From NCBI GenBank assembly GCA_963702835.1, contig OY969762.1, positions 806,001-870,000 of the forward strand: a stretch of DNA of 64,000 nt. Direction: 5' to 3'. Every line of letters starts with the position of its first letter. Positions within the stretch are counted from its first letter, which is position 1. Below are positions 20,415 through 28,981 of the stretch, in pieces. The DNA is from JAFGAV01 sp041479055. GTDB lineage: Bacteria > Acidobacteriota > Aminicenantia > Aminicenantales > JAFGAV01. The position numbers were made by a program, and so were the translations under genes. The notes beneath the pieces were generated by a model that ran no database searches, had not been told where the DNA came from, and worked only from the letters and a program-made list of their open reading frames with translations.

Positions 20415-20560
20415 GGCAGTGATTCCTCCTTGCGCTCTGCGCTCAGATAATCATATTAAGCTAAAGGTCCGGCTCATGTCAATAAGAAGAAGGAGAGGAG
20501 AACTTTTGGATATTATCTTATGTCCGAGATAGGGGTATTCTCCGGTTAGGAGGAAGCGGG

Positions 20561-20605
20561 ATGAGAGAACTGAAAGTTGTTTTTCGAATCAAACCCATGG
20601 TTTGA
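20561..20605 (+). other. 14-codon ORF behind a consensus Shine-Dalgarno
   Basis: AGGAGG lies 7 nt before an ATG that opens a 14-residue frame (MRELKVVFRIKPMV) in an otherwise empty 228-nt gap between two minus-strand genes. No continuation in any frame was recognised. It is either a remnant of a deleted gene or chance. Confidence 0.2.
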
Positions 20606-20642
20606 AAAGGAGGGGCGGCCAGGAGAAGGCCCGGGCCCCGGG

Positions 20643-21695
20643 CTAGCCCGCCAGGAGCAGCCGGCGGACTGCCTTTTCCCAGGTCATCCCGGAAACAGCC
20701 TGAAAAGCCTTTTTGCCCATCTCTTCAGCGAGCCTTGGGCTGGAGGCCAGCTGGTCAATCCTGTCCGCTACGGCCACGGGGTTTGGTTCGACGACAAACC
20801 CGGTCTCGCCCTCCCGGACCAGTTCGACAGGGCCGCCGCTATCCGAAGCGGTAATCACGGCCTTGCGAGAAGCAAAAGCCTCCACTGTCACCAGGCCGTA
20901 ATCTTCCTGCTGCGGACAGAAGAACACAGCCAAGCATCGTCCGTAGTGCCGCAGGAGGGTTTCCTCATCGGCTGCTCCCAGGAGGGACACCCGCTTCTCC
21001 AGGCCGGCCTCTTTGATCTGGCGGATTAGGTTTATTCTTTCCGGCCCGTCGCCGATGATGACCGCCCTGAGGCGTTTGTGGCGGACATGCCCGAGGGCGG
21101 CCACCAGCAGGTCGAGCCTTTTCAACTTCTGCAATCGGGAGACGGCCAGGATGGTATTCTGGTAGGCTTCGGTCCGATACTTTCTTTGGGGCGGGGGAGG
21201 GTAGAGGACCTCGGAGGGGATGTTCCCCCAGCGACGCAGACGCAGCTGGATAGTGCGGGATTGGGCATACAGCTTCGAAAGGCTGTGCTTGAGCAGGACA
21301 TTATCCAGGCGGTGGATAAGCCAGCGCCGGAAGGATTCCTTAAGCCGGCCCTTCCAGCCCAGCTGGCTTTTCAGCATGGGCCATAGGTCATAGTATTCGC
21401 GGAGCCGGTGATTCAGCCAGCAGACATGGCGCCTGTGCTGAACGGCATAGCTAGGGAATCGAAAGGAAATGACCTGGTCAATGCGGCGCCCCAACCCGTC
21501 CAGGCCGACATCCGTCAGCCGGGTGGCCAAGTAGGCCTGGAAATTCCGTCCAAACCGGTTCTGGGGGGTGGTGATGAGGTCCGCCTCATGACCGCATTCT
21601 TGGAGGGCCCGGACCGTGGCCCGGGCGATAGTCAAGTGGCCCCCCTCTACAAAGGGCACATCCGAAGTGACAACAGCGATCCTTAAGCTGGCCAT
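20643..21695 (-). CDS. Family 4-type glycosyltransferase
   Basis: A GT-B fold glycosyltransferase of 350 residues, probably adding a sugar to a cell-surface polymer or lipid. The N-terminal nucleotide-fold start is RIAVVTSDVPFVEGGHL. The C-terminal half has ILAVSRLQKLKRLDLLVAAL, VIIGDGPERINLIRQI and EDYGLVTVEAFASRKAVITA, the EX7E-type donor-binding region, followed by GGPVELV. It precedes no other polysaccharide gene on its strand, and the donor and acceptor are unknown. Confidence 0.85.
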   Translation of the reverse strand: MASLRIAVVTSDVPFVEGGHLTIARATVRALQECGHEADLITTPQNRFGRNFQAYLATRLTDVGLDGLGRRIDQVISFRFPSYAVQHRRHVCWLNHRLREYYDLWPMLKSQLGWKGRLKESFRRWLIHRLDNVLLKHSLSKLYAQSRTIQLRLRRWGNIPSEVLYPPPPQRKYRTEAYQNTILAVSRLQKLKRLDLLVAALGHVRHKRLRAVIIGDGPERINLIRQIKEAGLEKRVSLLGAADEETLLRHYGRCLAVFFCPQQEDYGLVTVEAFASRKAVITASDSGGPVELVREGETGFVVEPNPVAVADRIDQLASSPRLAEEMGKKAFQAVSGMTWEKAVRRLLLAG

Positions 21696-21708
21696 AAGAA
21701 GCCAAAGA

Positions 21709-22107
21709 TTATTTCAGGGTTTCGTAAGCCTTTTTATTATCGCTCGTCTGGAAGACAAGGAGGGCCTTACCCTGGCTGGTGGATGTGGTGCCGTAGCAGT
21801 GGCGGACATCCACAACGGCATTGCCCAGCAAGGCGCCGATTTCGGCGCCCGCGCCGATGCGGTCCGAGATCTCCACGGTGATCACTTTTGAGGAAGTGAC
21901 CTTGAAGCCAAGGGATTTGAGGGCCTTGCCGGCCTTGGCGTTGTTGGCCGTGATCAAGAGGAAATGCCCTTCGCCCTCTTGCGTATACACGCACACCGCC
22001 CTCATATTGACGTTGGCATTAGCCAGCGTTCCCATGACCCGGCCCAGGATACCCGGCTCATCCGGCGTCACGACATGGAGTTCTTCATCTTCCTTGACGT
22101 TGTGCAC
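21709..22107 (-). CDS. ACT-domain protein (tandem ACT), putative amino-acid sensor
   Basis: About 132 residues. The start taken is GTG 22107 because GGAGG lies 7 nt upstream; the frame is open further but that sequence holds the promoter. Two ACT-like repeats are visible: VVTPDEPGILGRVMGTLANA...MRAVCVY, and VITVEISDRIGAGAEIGALL. ACT domains bind amino acids and regulate enzymes, but no catalytic domain is attached here, so ligand and target are unknown. It is divergent from the glutamine amidotransferase, each with a clear promoter. Confidence 0.8.
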   Translation of the reverse strand: MHNVKEDEELHVVTPDEPGILGRVMGTLANANVNMRAVCVYTQEGEGHFLLITANNAKAGKALKSLGFKVTSSKVITVEISDRIGAGAEIGALLGNAVVDVRHCYGTTSTSQGKALLVFQTSDNKKAYETLK

Positions 22108-22131
22108 GGCAAATCCTCCTTCAAATGGAGC

Positions 22132-22160
22132 ATTATACCAAACCTGTGTTCTTGAGACAA
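22132..22160 (-). promoter_or_regulatory. Promoter of the ACT-domain gene
   Basis: On the minus strand: -35 TTGTCT, 17-nt spacer, perfect -10 TATAAT (complement of 22132-22137). Confidence 0.65.
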
Positions 22161-22188
22161 AAGGAAAAATCAATCGGAGTTCTTTGTT

Positions 22189-22215
22189 TTGACAACGGCG
22201 GGGAACTCCTATAAT
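22189..22215 (+). promoter_or_regulatory. Promoter of the glutamine amidotransferase gene
   Basis: Perfect TTGACA (22189-22194) and TATAAT (22210-22215), but with a short 15-nt spacer. Start of transcription would be about 18 nt before ATG 22240. Confidence 0.5.
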
Positions 22216-22239
22216 CTTCCTTGCTTCTGGGAAAGGCAA

Positions 22240-22947
22240 ATGGACAAGCGGGTCAGGGTGGCCATTATTGACAATTCCATAAACCCGGCTCTCTATAATC
22301 CGGTCGGCCACTGGAGCCGGTATCTGGATGCGTCCTGGCAGGCTTTTCGACCTAAAGACGGCTTTCTTCCGGACCCTAAGGAGGGATTCACCCATATCCT
22401 TCTGACAGGTTCGGAAGCCTCGATCATCGAGCCGGAGGGCTGGGTTGAGGCCGAGGCCGGGTTCGTCCGGGAGGCTTCAGATCGAGGATTGGCCGTCCTG
22501 GGAAGCTGCTATGGCCATCAGCTCTTAGCCCTGGCCCTAGCTGGGCCGGAGCACATCCGACGGCGTCCATATCCGGAGGTCGGCTGGATCCCCATCCGGG
22601 TCCCCCGGCCGTGCCGGTTATTGGGAGAGGCGGGCAGCCCTTACGCCTTTTCTGTTCATTTTGACGAAGTTGTCGGGCTTCAGGATCCTTTTGAGGTCCT
22701 AGCCTCTACAGAAACTTGCCCCATCCAGGCTTTTGCTTTGAAAGGCCGGCCGGTCTGGGGGGTGCAGCCGCACCCCGAGATCGATGGCCCTGCCGCCCGG
22801 CGTTTGCTGCGCGATTATTCCGGCCTTTTTCCCGAGGTCAGGCCCCTTTACGAAAAAGCCCTGGGGTCCGAATCCAAGGATTCCGGCCTGGTTTATAGGA
22901 TTGTCCAAGCCTTCCTAGAGGCTCTTCCGGAGGATTTTTCACAGTGA
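22240..22947 (+). CDS. Class I glutamine amidotransferase-like protein
   Basis: A stand-alone triad-type GATase domain of 235 residues. The nucleophile is Cys90 in GSCYGHQLLALAL, and the His178/Glu180 pair is in VQPHPEIDG. An ATG at 22240 (MDKRVRVAIIDN) is preferred to the upstream in-frame start, which would lie inside the promoter. It resembles the GuaA-N/YfeJ-like group, hydrolysing glutamine or a gamma-glutamyl compound. No synthetase partner is adjacent. Confidence 0.8.
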   Translation: MDKRVRVAIIDNSINPALYNPVGHWSRYLDASWQAFRPKDGFLPDPKEGFTHILLTGSEASIIEPEGWVEAEAGFVREASDRGLAVLGSCYGHQLLALALAGPEHIRRRPYPEVGWIPIRVPRPCRLLGEAGSPYAFSVHFDEVVGLQDPFEVLASTETCPIQAFALKGRPVWGVQPHPEIDGPAARRLLRDYSGLFPEVRPLYEKALGSESKDSGLVYRIVQAFLEALPEDFSQ

Positions 22948-22979
22948 CGGCGGCTAACCAATTTTTTTTCTTTTCGGGC

Positions 22980-23011
22980 TTGACAAACAGTCTTTTTTGT
23001 ATTCTGATAAT
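22980..23011 (+). promoter_or_regulatory. Possible promoter of the PKD-like secreted protein gene
   Basis: Perfect -35 TTGACA at 22980-22985 and GATAAT at 23006-23011. The 20-nt spacer is longer than usual, so the -10 assignment is uncertain. Confidence 0.35.
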
Positions 23012-23077
23012 AGGGCAATTCCGCATGTCATTCCTTTGTTGTGAGGGCTAAAAATCATAATGAAAGAGGAGGATTGT

Positions 23078-24541
23078 ATGAAGTACAAAAAACTCACATG
23101 TCTGGTCCTAGCTGTTCTATTCTTGGCTTCTTTGTCGGCTCTGGCCGAAACCAAGAAGATTACCAGCATGGGACAGTATACCTTCGCCCGGATCCGGGGC
23201 AATGTCCCCACCGAGAAGGTCATGAAGACGCTGGTGGACAAATATGCCGCGGACATTAAGGCCGGCTTTGAGATGGCCGGCTACGGCGATCTGTACCAGC
23301 CCTTCATCAATCAGGTCCAGACGGCAACTTTTAAAGACAAGCAGATCATGCCCGGCGAAAAGTTCATGTGGATGCTGTTCCGTTCCCAGGGCAAGGTCAA
23401 GCTCGTCCAAGACTTAGAATGGGCCGGCGCGGCTCCCTTGGATGTCTACGCTTTCACCGTCAACAAGGATTTCAAAAACTACGAGTTCATTATTCCTAAG
23501 CCTTGTGGAAACATCGCCCTGTTGGGCATCACTCCGGCCCTTCTCCCGGCCACTTGCGACCTGAAGGTCACACCGGCTAAAGCCAACCTGAGCGAATCCT
23601 TCAGCGTGGATATGAGCGGCTCGAAGAACGCCGATACCCTGGAGGTCACCGTCTTTACCGCCTCCGGAGCCAAGGTCGCCACACAGGTCCTGACCCCGGC
23701 TTCGCCCAAATGGCAGACCAAATTTGACAAACCGGGCGATTACGTGTTCAAGGCCAAAGCGGCCAACGCCCTGGGCCCGGTGACCGGACCCGGCTGCGAG
23801 GCCAAGGTCCATGTCAACCTCCCCCCCACCTGCCAGCTCAAGATCTCCTGCACCCAGTGCTATGACTATGTCGGCAAGCCCATCGTCTTCGACGCTTCCG
23901 GCTCGGCCGATCAGGACGGCCAGGTGGTCAAGGCCAGCTTTGAAGTGACCGACGCGGCGGGCCAGGTGGTGGATTCCTACATGGCCACCGCGGCGCCTTT
24001 CCTCTGGCAGAAAGTCTTCGACACAGCGGGCAACTATGTCGTCACCGTCACCGTTTTCGATGATATGGGCGCTACTGCCGGCGGTGCCGATTCTTGCCGT
24101 ATTCCGTTTACAATGACCCAGAGGAAGCTGTTCGGCATCGTCGAGTTCGGGCCGATGCTCTGCCGGGGCACCTACACCGGCTTCATCTTCGCCCGGGCGG
24201 GCATCCTCTACAAGATCACGCCCGATGTCCTGGACTTCATACTGACCGTGGGCGGCGCCATCCCGACTCAGGGTGACCCCTGGACAGCCTTCATCATGGG
24301 CAACGCCCTGCTGAGCGTCCATGCCGGCCCGGCCTTTCTCAGCGGCGGCCTGGGCTACAGCGGCAAAGAACAGACGACCCGCAAGGGCGGAATCGACCTC
24401 GTCGGCCAGGTGGGCGTGGATGTGCTCAAGACCCCGGTGGTGGGCGGTATCTTCGCCGAACTGCGGGCGCCCATCATCACCGCCGACCGTTCCTTCGACG
24501 AGCATCACAAGCTGTTGCTGGGATTCCGTATCGTATTCTGA
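23078..24541 (+). CDS. Secreted protein with PKD/Ig-like domains, function unknown
   Basis: About 487 residues, starting at ATG 23078 behind GAGGAGG. A signal peptide (LTCLVLAVLFLASLSALAE) precedes a first domain of about 160 residues with no recognised family. Two beta-sandwich repeats follow (SESFSVDMSGSKNADTLEV... and KPIVFDASGSADQDGQVV...), the second clearly PKD-like. The C-terminal 130 residues look like a small beta-barrel (RGTYTGFIFARAGILYKI to LLLGFRIVF), suggesting outer-membrane anchoring. A good terminator follows. It might be a surface structural or adhesion protein; this is inference. Confidence 0.75.
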   Translation: MKYKKLTCLVLAVLFLASLSALAETKKITSMGQYTFARIRGNVPTEKVMKTLVDKYAADIKAGFEMAGYGDLYQPFINQVQTATFKDKQIMPGEKFMWMLFRSQGKVKLVQDLEWAGAAPLDVYAFTVNKDFKNYEFIIPKPCGNIALLGITPALLPATCDLKVTPAKANLSESFSVDMSGSKNADTLEVTVFTASGAKVATQVLTPASPKWQTKFDKPGDYVFKAKAANALGPVTGPGCEAKVHVNLPPTCQLKISCTQCYDYVGKPIVFDASGSADQDGQVVKASFEVTDAAGQVVDSYMATAAPFLWQKVFDTAGNYVVTVTVFDDMGATAGGADSCRIPFTMTQRKLFGIVEFGPMLCRGTYTGFIFARAGILYKITPDVLDFILTVGGAIPTQGDPWTAFIMGNALLSVHAGPAFLSGGLGYSGKEQTTRKGGIDLVGQVGVDVLKTPVVGGIFAELRAPIITADRSFDEHHKLLLGFRIVF

Positions 24542-24571
24542 GCGCCTTGTTGATCTGAGCAAAGGACTGAC

Positions 24572-24605
24572 AGGGCCAGGGAGTTTTGTCCCTGGCCCTT
24601 TTTTT
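24572..24605 (+). terminator. Rho-independent terminator after the PKD-like gene
   Basis: Perfect 11-bp stem AGGGCCAGGGA / TCCCTGGCCCT with a 6-nt loop, followed directly by seven T. It ends 5 nt before the next start codon. Confidence 0.9.
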
Positions 24606-24610
24606 ATTGA

Positions 24611-25471
24611 ATGAAAATAGCACTCATCGGCGCCGACGGCCAGCTGGGCTCGGACCTGATGAAGGTCTTGCCCCCGGCCGGGCTGACTCCTCTCCTCTAT
24701 CCTGACTTCGACGTCACCAAGCCCGATTTGGTCCGCCGGGTCCTCAACCGATTGCGGCCGGAAGTGGTCATCAACACTTCCGCCTTCCACCGGGTGGATG
24801 AGTGCGAGACCGACCCCGAGCCGGCCTTTCGGGTGAATGCCTTGGCTGTGCGCGACCTCACCCTCGCCTGCCGCGACCTGGGGGCGGCCCTGGTCCATTT
24901 CAGCACGGATTATGTCTTTGACGGGAGGCAGGCCAGGCCTTACACCGAAGAGGACCCGCCCAACCCTCTCAACGCTTATGCTGTTTCCAAACTGGCCGGA
25001 GAGTATTTCCTGAGGAGCCTGTGGCCCAGGCATTTCCTCATCCGTACCTGCGGCTTGTACGGCCGGGCCGGCAGCCGGGAGAAGGGCACTAATTTTGTGG
25101 AATCCGTGATCGCTCTTGAGAAAAAAGGCGTTCAACTTCGGGTGGTGTCCGACCAGAGAGTGACCCCCACGGCCACGGCCGAGCTGGCGCCTCGTGTCTT
25201 CGAGCTCCTCCAGACCGGGCGCTACGGGCTCTACCATATGACCAACGAAGGTGAATGCTCCTGGTCCGAATTCGCCCTGGCCATCTTCGAGCTGCTGGGC
25301 CGGCCGGCCCGGCTCGAACCCGTCTCCTCCGATGCCTTCGGCGCTCCGGCCAGGCGGCCTCGCTATTCCGTGCTGGAGAACGGACGATACAAGGCCCTGG
25401 GCCTGACGCCCTTTTCCCCTTGGAAAGAGGCCCTCCAGGCCTACTTGCGGCAAAAAGGACATTTGGAATAG
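24611..25471 (+). CDS. rfbD: dTDP-4-dehydrorhamnose reductase
   Basis: Last step of dTDP-L-rhamnose synthesis, NAD(P)H-dependent. It has 286 residues, typical length. It shows the Rossmann motif IGADGQLGSDLM, the FSTDYVFDG signature, and the catalytic YAVSKLAGE (Tyr/Lys pair). The terminator of the upstream gene ends just before its ATG and no Shine-Dalgarno is visible, so either read-through or an uncharacterised promoter within the terminator region must serve it. Other rml genes are not in the window. Confidence 0.9.
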   Translation: MKIALIGADGQLGSDLMKVLPPAGLTPLLYPDFDVTKPDLVRRVLNRLRPEVVINTSAFHRVDECETDPEPAFRVNALAVRDLTLACRDLGAALVHFSTDYVFDGRQARPYTEEDPPNPLNAYAVSKLAGEYFLRSLWPRHFLIRTCGLYGRAGSREKGTNFVESVIALEKKGVQLRVVSDQRVTPTATAELAPRVFELLQTGRYGLYHMTNEGECSWSEFALAIFELLGRPARLEPVSSDAFGAPARRPRYSVLENGRYKALGLTPFSPWKEALQAYLRQKGHLE

Positions 25472-25494
25472 CAGAAGAATAAAGGTCTTATTTT

Positions 25495-25968
25495 TTAGAT
25501 ACGGCCGGCGGCTTTGATCTTGGCCAGGATGTCCTCGGGCAGGCTGCAAGCTTCGGCCTGGCGGTTGGTGGCCACATGGACCGTGTGGCCCGTGGCCACC
25601 AGAAGCCCGTCTTTGGCCGCCCGCAGCTCATAGCTGAAGACGACCTTACGGGCCGAGGCCTCGCTCAGCCCCACCCGGATGATGAACTCCTCGTCATAAT
25701 GGAGCGGTTTCCGGTAGCGGCAGAAAGCCTCGGCCACGACCAGAAAGAAGCCCCGGGCTTCGATGTCCCGGTAGGGAAGGCCGGCCTTTCGGCAAAACTC
25801 CGTCCGGCCCAACTCGAACCATTCGAAAAAGCTTTTGTTGTGAGCCACTCCCATCTGGTCAGTCTCGGAGTAGCGGACCCTTTCCCGAAACTCAAGGGCC
25901 TGAGCCGGGGCGGGGAATGAGGGAAGGCTGCTATTCGCTGAGCTTGCCGAGCTTGGAGAGTTCTTCAT
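25495..25968 (-). CDS. Acyl-CoA thioesterase, 4-hydroxybenzoyl-CoA thioesterase (YbgC/hotdog) family
   Basis: Hotdog-fold thioesterase, 157 residues. The core begins FRERVRYSETDQMGVAHNKSFFEWFELGRTEF, with the catalytic Asp in the TDQMG segment. The first 26 residues (Ser/Pro-rich) are not part of the fold. They result from the only available start, ATG 25968, which overlaps the 3' end of the DUF507 gene by 38 nt and has no Shine-Dalgarno, so the true start is uncertain. Substrate is unknown. Confidence 0.82.
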   Translation of the reverse strand: MKNSPSSASSANSSLPSFPAPAQALEFRERVRYSETDQMGVAHNKSFFEWFELGRTEFCRKAGLPYRDIEARGFFLVVAEAFCRYRKPLHYDEEFIIRVGLSEASARKVVFSYELRAAKDGLLVATGHTVHVATNRQAEACSLPEDILAKIKAAGRI

Positions 25969-26221
25969 TGTAATACTTGCGGTAGAGAATTTCCCACTCC
26001 CGGCTTCCCTCTTCGATGGATTTTTTCTGCGACTGGATTTTATCGATGGCCTTTTTGTCCAACTGATCGTACAACTTCATCTCTTCCTCGAGGGCCCTGA
26101 CAATGGCCAGCCGGATTTCGTTGGGCTCGTCCAGAAACTCGACATCGTCATTTCGGTTGAGAACGTCCAGGATGCGCTTGGACAGATAGTTGATCTTTTC
26201 TTTGGACAGGCGGGCGCTCAC
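25931..26221 (-). CDS. DUF507 family protein (second of a tandem pair)
   Basis: A 96-residue, mostly helical, charged protein of the uncharacterised DUF507 family: starts MSARLSKEKINYLSKRIL, then EIRLAIVRALEEEMKLYDQLD and EWEILYRKYYNEELSKLG. Its start overlaps the stop of the other DUF507 gene by 4 nt. Function is not known; the two may form a heterodimer (inference). It lies downstream of truB, at the end of the nusA-infB operon. Confidence 0.8.
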   Translation of the reverse strand: MSARLSKEKINYLSKRILDVLNRNDDVEFLDEPNEIRLAIVRALEEEMKLYDQLDKKAIDKIQSQKKSIEEGSREWEILYRKYYNEELSKLGKLSE

Positions 26222-26496
26222 AGGACGATGTTCCTTTCTTTGGCCAGGCGGGTTTTAATCATGCGGTACATGGTTTGGTAGTCTAGGTTGCCTTTGCGGA
26301 TTTCCTCTATATGCTTGCTGAGCAGGTCGCGCACTTCCTGATCGAGATCATCCTCCTTCTGGAACTCCTCGGTCAGGAGGGCGGTGGTCTCCTGGAGGAG
26401 CTTAGTCTTGTCCTCGAGAATGACCTTCCCATCTTTGTGCAGATGCCGAACGATGGTGAAGGCCAAATGTTCGATCTGGTTCTTATTAAGCCGCAT
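26218..26496 (-). CDS. DUF507 family protein (first of a tandem pair)
   Basis: About 92 residues from ATG 26496 (MRLNKNQIEHLAFTIV); an in-frame ATG 18 nt upstream is less typical. It shares the pattern of its neighbour: an N-terminal MRL.K..I..L helix, a central LTEEFQKEDDLDQEVRDLL, and a C-terminal YQTMYRMIKTRLAKERNI. Function is unknown. It lies 72 nt after truB on the same strand, so it is probably in the operon. Confidence 0.78.
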   Translation of the reverse strand: MRLNKNQIEHLAFTIVRHLHKDGKVILEDKTKLLQETTALLTEEFQKEDDLDQEVRDLLSKHIEEIRKGNLDYQTMYRMIKTRLAKERNIVL

Positions 26497-26567
26497 GTCC
26501 GCAATACAATACAACAGAGAGGCGGAAAATTCAAGAAGTGGAATGAGGCGGGAGTCCGCCTGGCTAT

Positions 26568-27470
26568 CTAATGCAAAACTAAAAAAGGGTGAAGGCTGCG
26601 GCCGTCGGGGTCGGGCCGGGCCAAGGCTTTGAGACGGTGGTCCGGACCGAACAGGCGGATGATGGGAGAAAGTGGCGAAGGCCAGGGCTGGCCGGGCTCC
26701 ATATCCGAGGCCGAGACCCGGCGGCCGTTTTTGATCAGCCGGCAGCCCGGCTCGTTCAAGAGGATCTTAGGGAAACCGGAGAGGAGCGTTTCGATCGGAA
26801 GAAGGAAGCTGGGCTGGACCCCCTGCCCGGCCAGGCCTTCGATTTCTTGAAGAGATAAAGCCTGCTCCAGCCTGTACTCCCCCGAGGACAGACGGCAAAG
26901 GCTTTGGAGATGGGCTCCGCAGCCTAAGGCTGTCCCCAGGTCATGGGCCAAAGAGCGGATATATGTTCCGGCGGAGCATTCGGTCCTGAAATCAACGCAG
27001 GGAGGGTTATAGTTTTCCATATCGAAGGAGCGGACGGTCACCAGCTTGGGCTCCAGTTCAACCTCTCTTTGGCGCCGGGCCAGTTTGTAGCTGGGCTTGC
27101 CTTGGACCTTCTTGGCCGAAAAAGCGGGCGGAACCTGAAGAAAGCTCCCGGTTAAAGCGGCCATGGCCGTCAAGAGCTTTTCCTTGTCCGGCAGCTCGTC
27201 GCTCTCCACAGTTATGGCCCGGCCTTGGGCGTCGTAAGTATCGGTGGCGTATCCCAGCCGTATCCGGCCGCAATAGGACTTATCCGCGGCGGAGAAATAG
27301 GGGAAAAGGCGGGTGGCCTTGCCCACTGCCACCAGCAGCAGCCCGGTGGCCAGAGGGTCAAGAGTGCCGAAGTGTCCGACCCGGCGCTCTCCCAGTATGT
27401 TCCTGATTTTGCCGACCACATCATGGGAGGACCAGCCCGGAGGCTTGTCCACCAAGATCAATCCTTCCAT
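26568..27470 (-). CDS. truB: tRNA pseudouridine(55) synthase
   Basis: Makes pseudouridine 55 in the T-loop of tRNAs. It has 300 residues. It starts MEGLILVDKPPGWSSHDVVG, with the catalytic Asp38 in GHFGTLDPLATGLL, the KSYCGRIRLGYATDTYDA segment and RTECSAGTYIRSLAHDLG. All expected motifs are present. It lies about 100 nt downstream of nrnA in the nusA-infB-rbfA operon, the usual place for truB. Confidence 0.95.
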   Translation of the reverse strand: MEGLILVDKPPGWSSHDVVGKIRNILGERRVGHFGTLDPLATGLLLVAVGKATRLFPYFSAADKSYCGRIRLGYATDTYDAQGRAITVESDELPDKEKLLTAMAALTGSFLQVPPAFSAKKVQGKPSYKLARRQREVELEPKLVTVRSFDMENYNPPCVDFRTECSAGTYIRSLAHDLGTALGCGAHLQSLCRLSSGEYRLEQALSLQEIEGLAGQGVQPSFLLPIETLLSGFPKILLNEPGCRLIKNGRRVSASDMEPGQPWPSPLSPIIRLFGPDHRLKALARPDPDGRSLHPFLVLH

Positions 27471-27572
27471 GGTCTTTTTAAAAATCAGACCCCTCTCCTC
27501 GGGCCGATTGGGCGCGCGGCAGTGGCCGGGAAGGCGCAGCTCCCCAGGGCCAGGAACTGAGGAGAGGCACGA

Positions 27573-28556
27573 CTAACGGGCCGCGGGCGCACGCCGCTTG
27601 GCCAGAAGGCTTTCCACTGTGGAGGGGACATCTTTGAGCAGTGATTCGTACCGACCCCGGACGGTGAAGCCCGCGGCGTGGACATGGCCGCCCCCGCCAA
27701 AGTGCTCGGCAATGGCCGCGGCATGAGCCCTCCCCCTGGAGCGGATACTGACCCGAAAAATTCCGCGGGAGATCTCCTTGAAAAAAAGCACAACCTGCAC
27801 ATCCTTTATGGAGCGAACCAAGGTCGTGATGTCCTCGGTGTCAACTTCACTCAGGTGAAGGTTGCGGAGATATTTGCGGAAGAGGCTGATGACGGCGATG
27901 TTCCCCCGGCGGTTCAAGCGCAAGGTGCTCAGCACCCGGCCCAGCAGTTTGACCTTTTCCGGGGTGTTGGTGTTGAACAGCATGTCCGAGATGCGGATGG
28001 GGTTGGCTCCCAGGCGGACCAGACGGGCGCACGTTTCAAAAGCCTGGGCGCTGGTGTTGGAGAATTGGAATGACCCCGTGTCGGAGACGATGGCACAATA
28101 AAGGTGCTCGGCCATGCGGGCGGTGAAGCCCACGCCCAGCCGCTCTCCCAGGCGGAAGGCCATCTCGCCCACGGCCGGCGCCTCAGGATCCACCCAGTTG
28201 ATGTCGGCATAATGGTCGTTGGTGTAGTGGTGGTCGATGTTGATCTTGAAATAGCCGCTCAGGTTCTCCTGGCCGGAGCGGGAGACGTCGGCGCATTCCA
28301 GGAGGATGACCGCATCGATCTTCCGGGGGTAGATCTGTCCCCTCCTGATCTGCCGGGTGTCCGGGCTGCGGTGGAAGGGGAAGGGTGTTGGATCGGTATT
28401 GACCACAACCGCCCGGCCGCCCAGCTTCCGAAACATCAAGCTCAAGGCCAAGCTGGTGCAGATCGAGTCACCATCGGGCCGCAGATGAGAAGTGATGGCG
28501 ATCCGGCGGCTGCCGCGCAGAACCCGGCAGATGGCTTCAATCGGATCCTTGCTCAT
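27573..28556 (-). CDS. nrnA: DHH-family phosphoesterase, NrnA-type (oligoribonuclease / pAp phosphatase)
   Basis: Degrades short oligoribonucleotides and may dephosphorylate pAp. It has 327 residues. Metal-binding motifs are SHLRPDGDS (His24, Asp28, Asp30), INIDHHYTND (the DHH motif) and, in the DHHA1 domain, GGGGHVHAAGF. It overlaps rbfA by 20 nt, indicating coupling. This gene is commonly found between rbfA and truB in other bacteria. Confidence 0.92.
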   Translation of the reverse strand: MSKDPIEAICRVLRGSRRIAITSHLRPDGDSICTSLALSLMFRKLGGRAVVVNTDPTPFPFHRSPDTRQIRRGQIYPRKIDAVILLECADVSRSGQENLSGYFKINIDHHYTNDHYADINWVDPEAPAVGEMAFRLGERLGVGFTARMAEHLYCAIVSDTGSFQFSNTSAQAFETCARLVRLGANPIRISDMLFNTNTPEKVKLLGRVLSTLRLNRRGNIAVISLFRKYLRNLHLSEVDTEDITTLVRSIKDVQVVLFFKEISRGIFRVSIRSRGRAHAAAIAEHFGGGGHVHAAGFTVRGRYESLLKDVPSTVESLLAKRRAPAAR

Positions 28557-28914
28557 CGGTCTTCACCTGCTTAATCAACTGGTCGAGCCGGGAGTCCCAT
28601 TCCGGGGCCCGGTCAAGCTCAAAAAATAGCTCAGGATTATACTTTAAATTGATAGCAGCGGCAACCGACCGACGCACCTGATTTTTCTTTTTTTCCAGGG
28701 CGGATAGGACCGCCGGCGGATCATCCGGACCCAGAACACTGAGGAACACGCGGGCGGTCAGAAGGTCCGCTGTCATCTCCACCCGGGTGACGGTGATCAG
28801 GCTGGAGAAGAGGGGCTGGACCTCTTGGATGAAAAGCCGGCTGAGATGGTCCTGGATAAGGCCGGCCACCTGACGCGGCCTTCGGCGTTCCCCCCGGATT
28901 TTCAAGCCTGGCAC
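28537..28914 (-). CDS. rbfA: 30S ribosome-binding factor RbfA
   Basis: Small KH-fold factor for late 30S maturation. It has 125 residues. Shows RPRQVAGLIQDHLSRLF, TRVEMTADLLTARVFLSVLG and the C-terminal RRSVAAAINLKYNPELFFELD. It begins at ATG 28914, about 70 nt beyond the DUF503 gene, and overlaps nrnA. Confidence 0.93.
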   Translation of the reverse strand: MPGLKIRGERRRPRQVAGLIQDHLSRLFIQEVQPLFSSLITVTRVEMTADLLTARVFLSVLGPDDPPAVLSALEKKKNQVRRSVAAAINLKYNPELFFELDRAPEWDSRLDQLIKQVKTDEQGSD

Positions 28915-28981
28915 TCTCCTTCCCGATTAGTCCAATGCTCGGCCCGGGCCGGCCGGGTCTGATCCAGGTTGCCGAGCAGGC

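Noticed and set aside
23414..25549. 711-codon open frame on the minus strand
   Set aside because: It lies antisense to two well-supported genes (PKD-like protein and rfbD), has no family match and low-complexity composition; it is a by-product of high GC.
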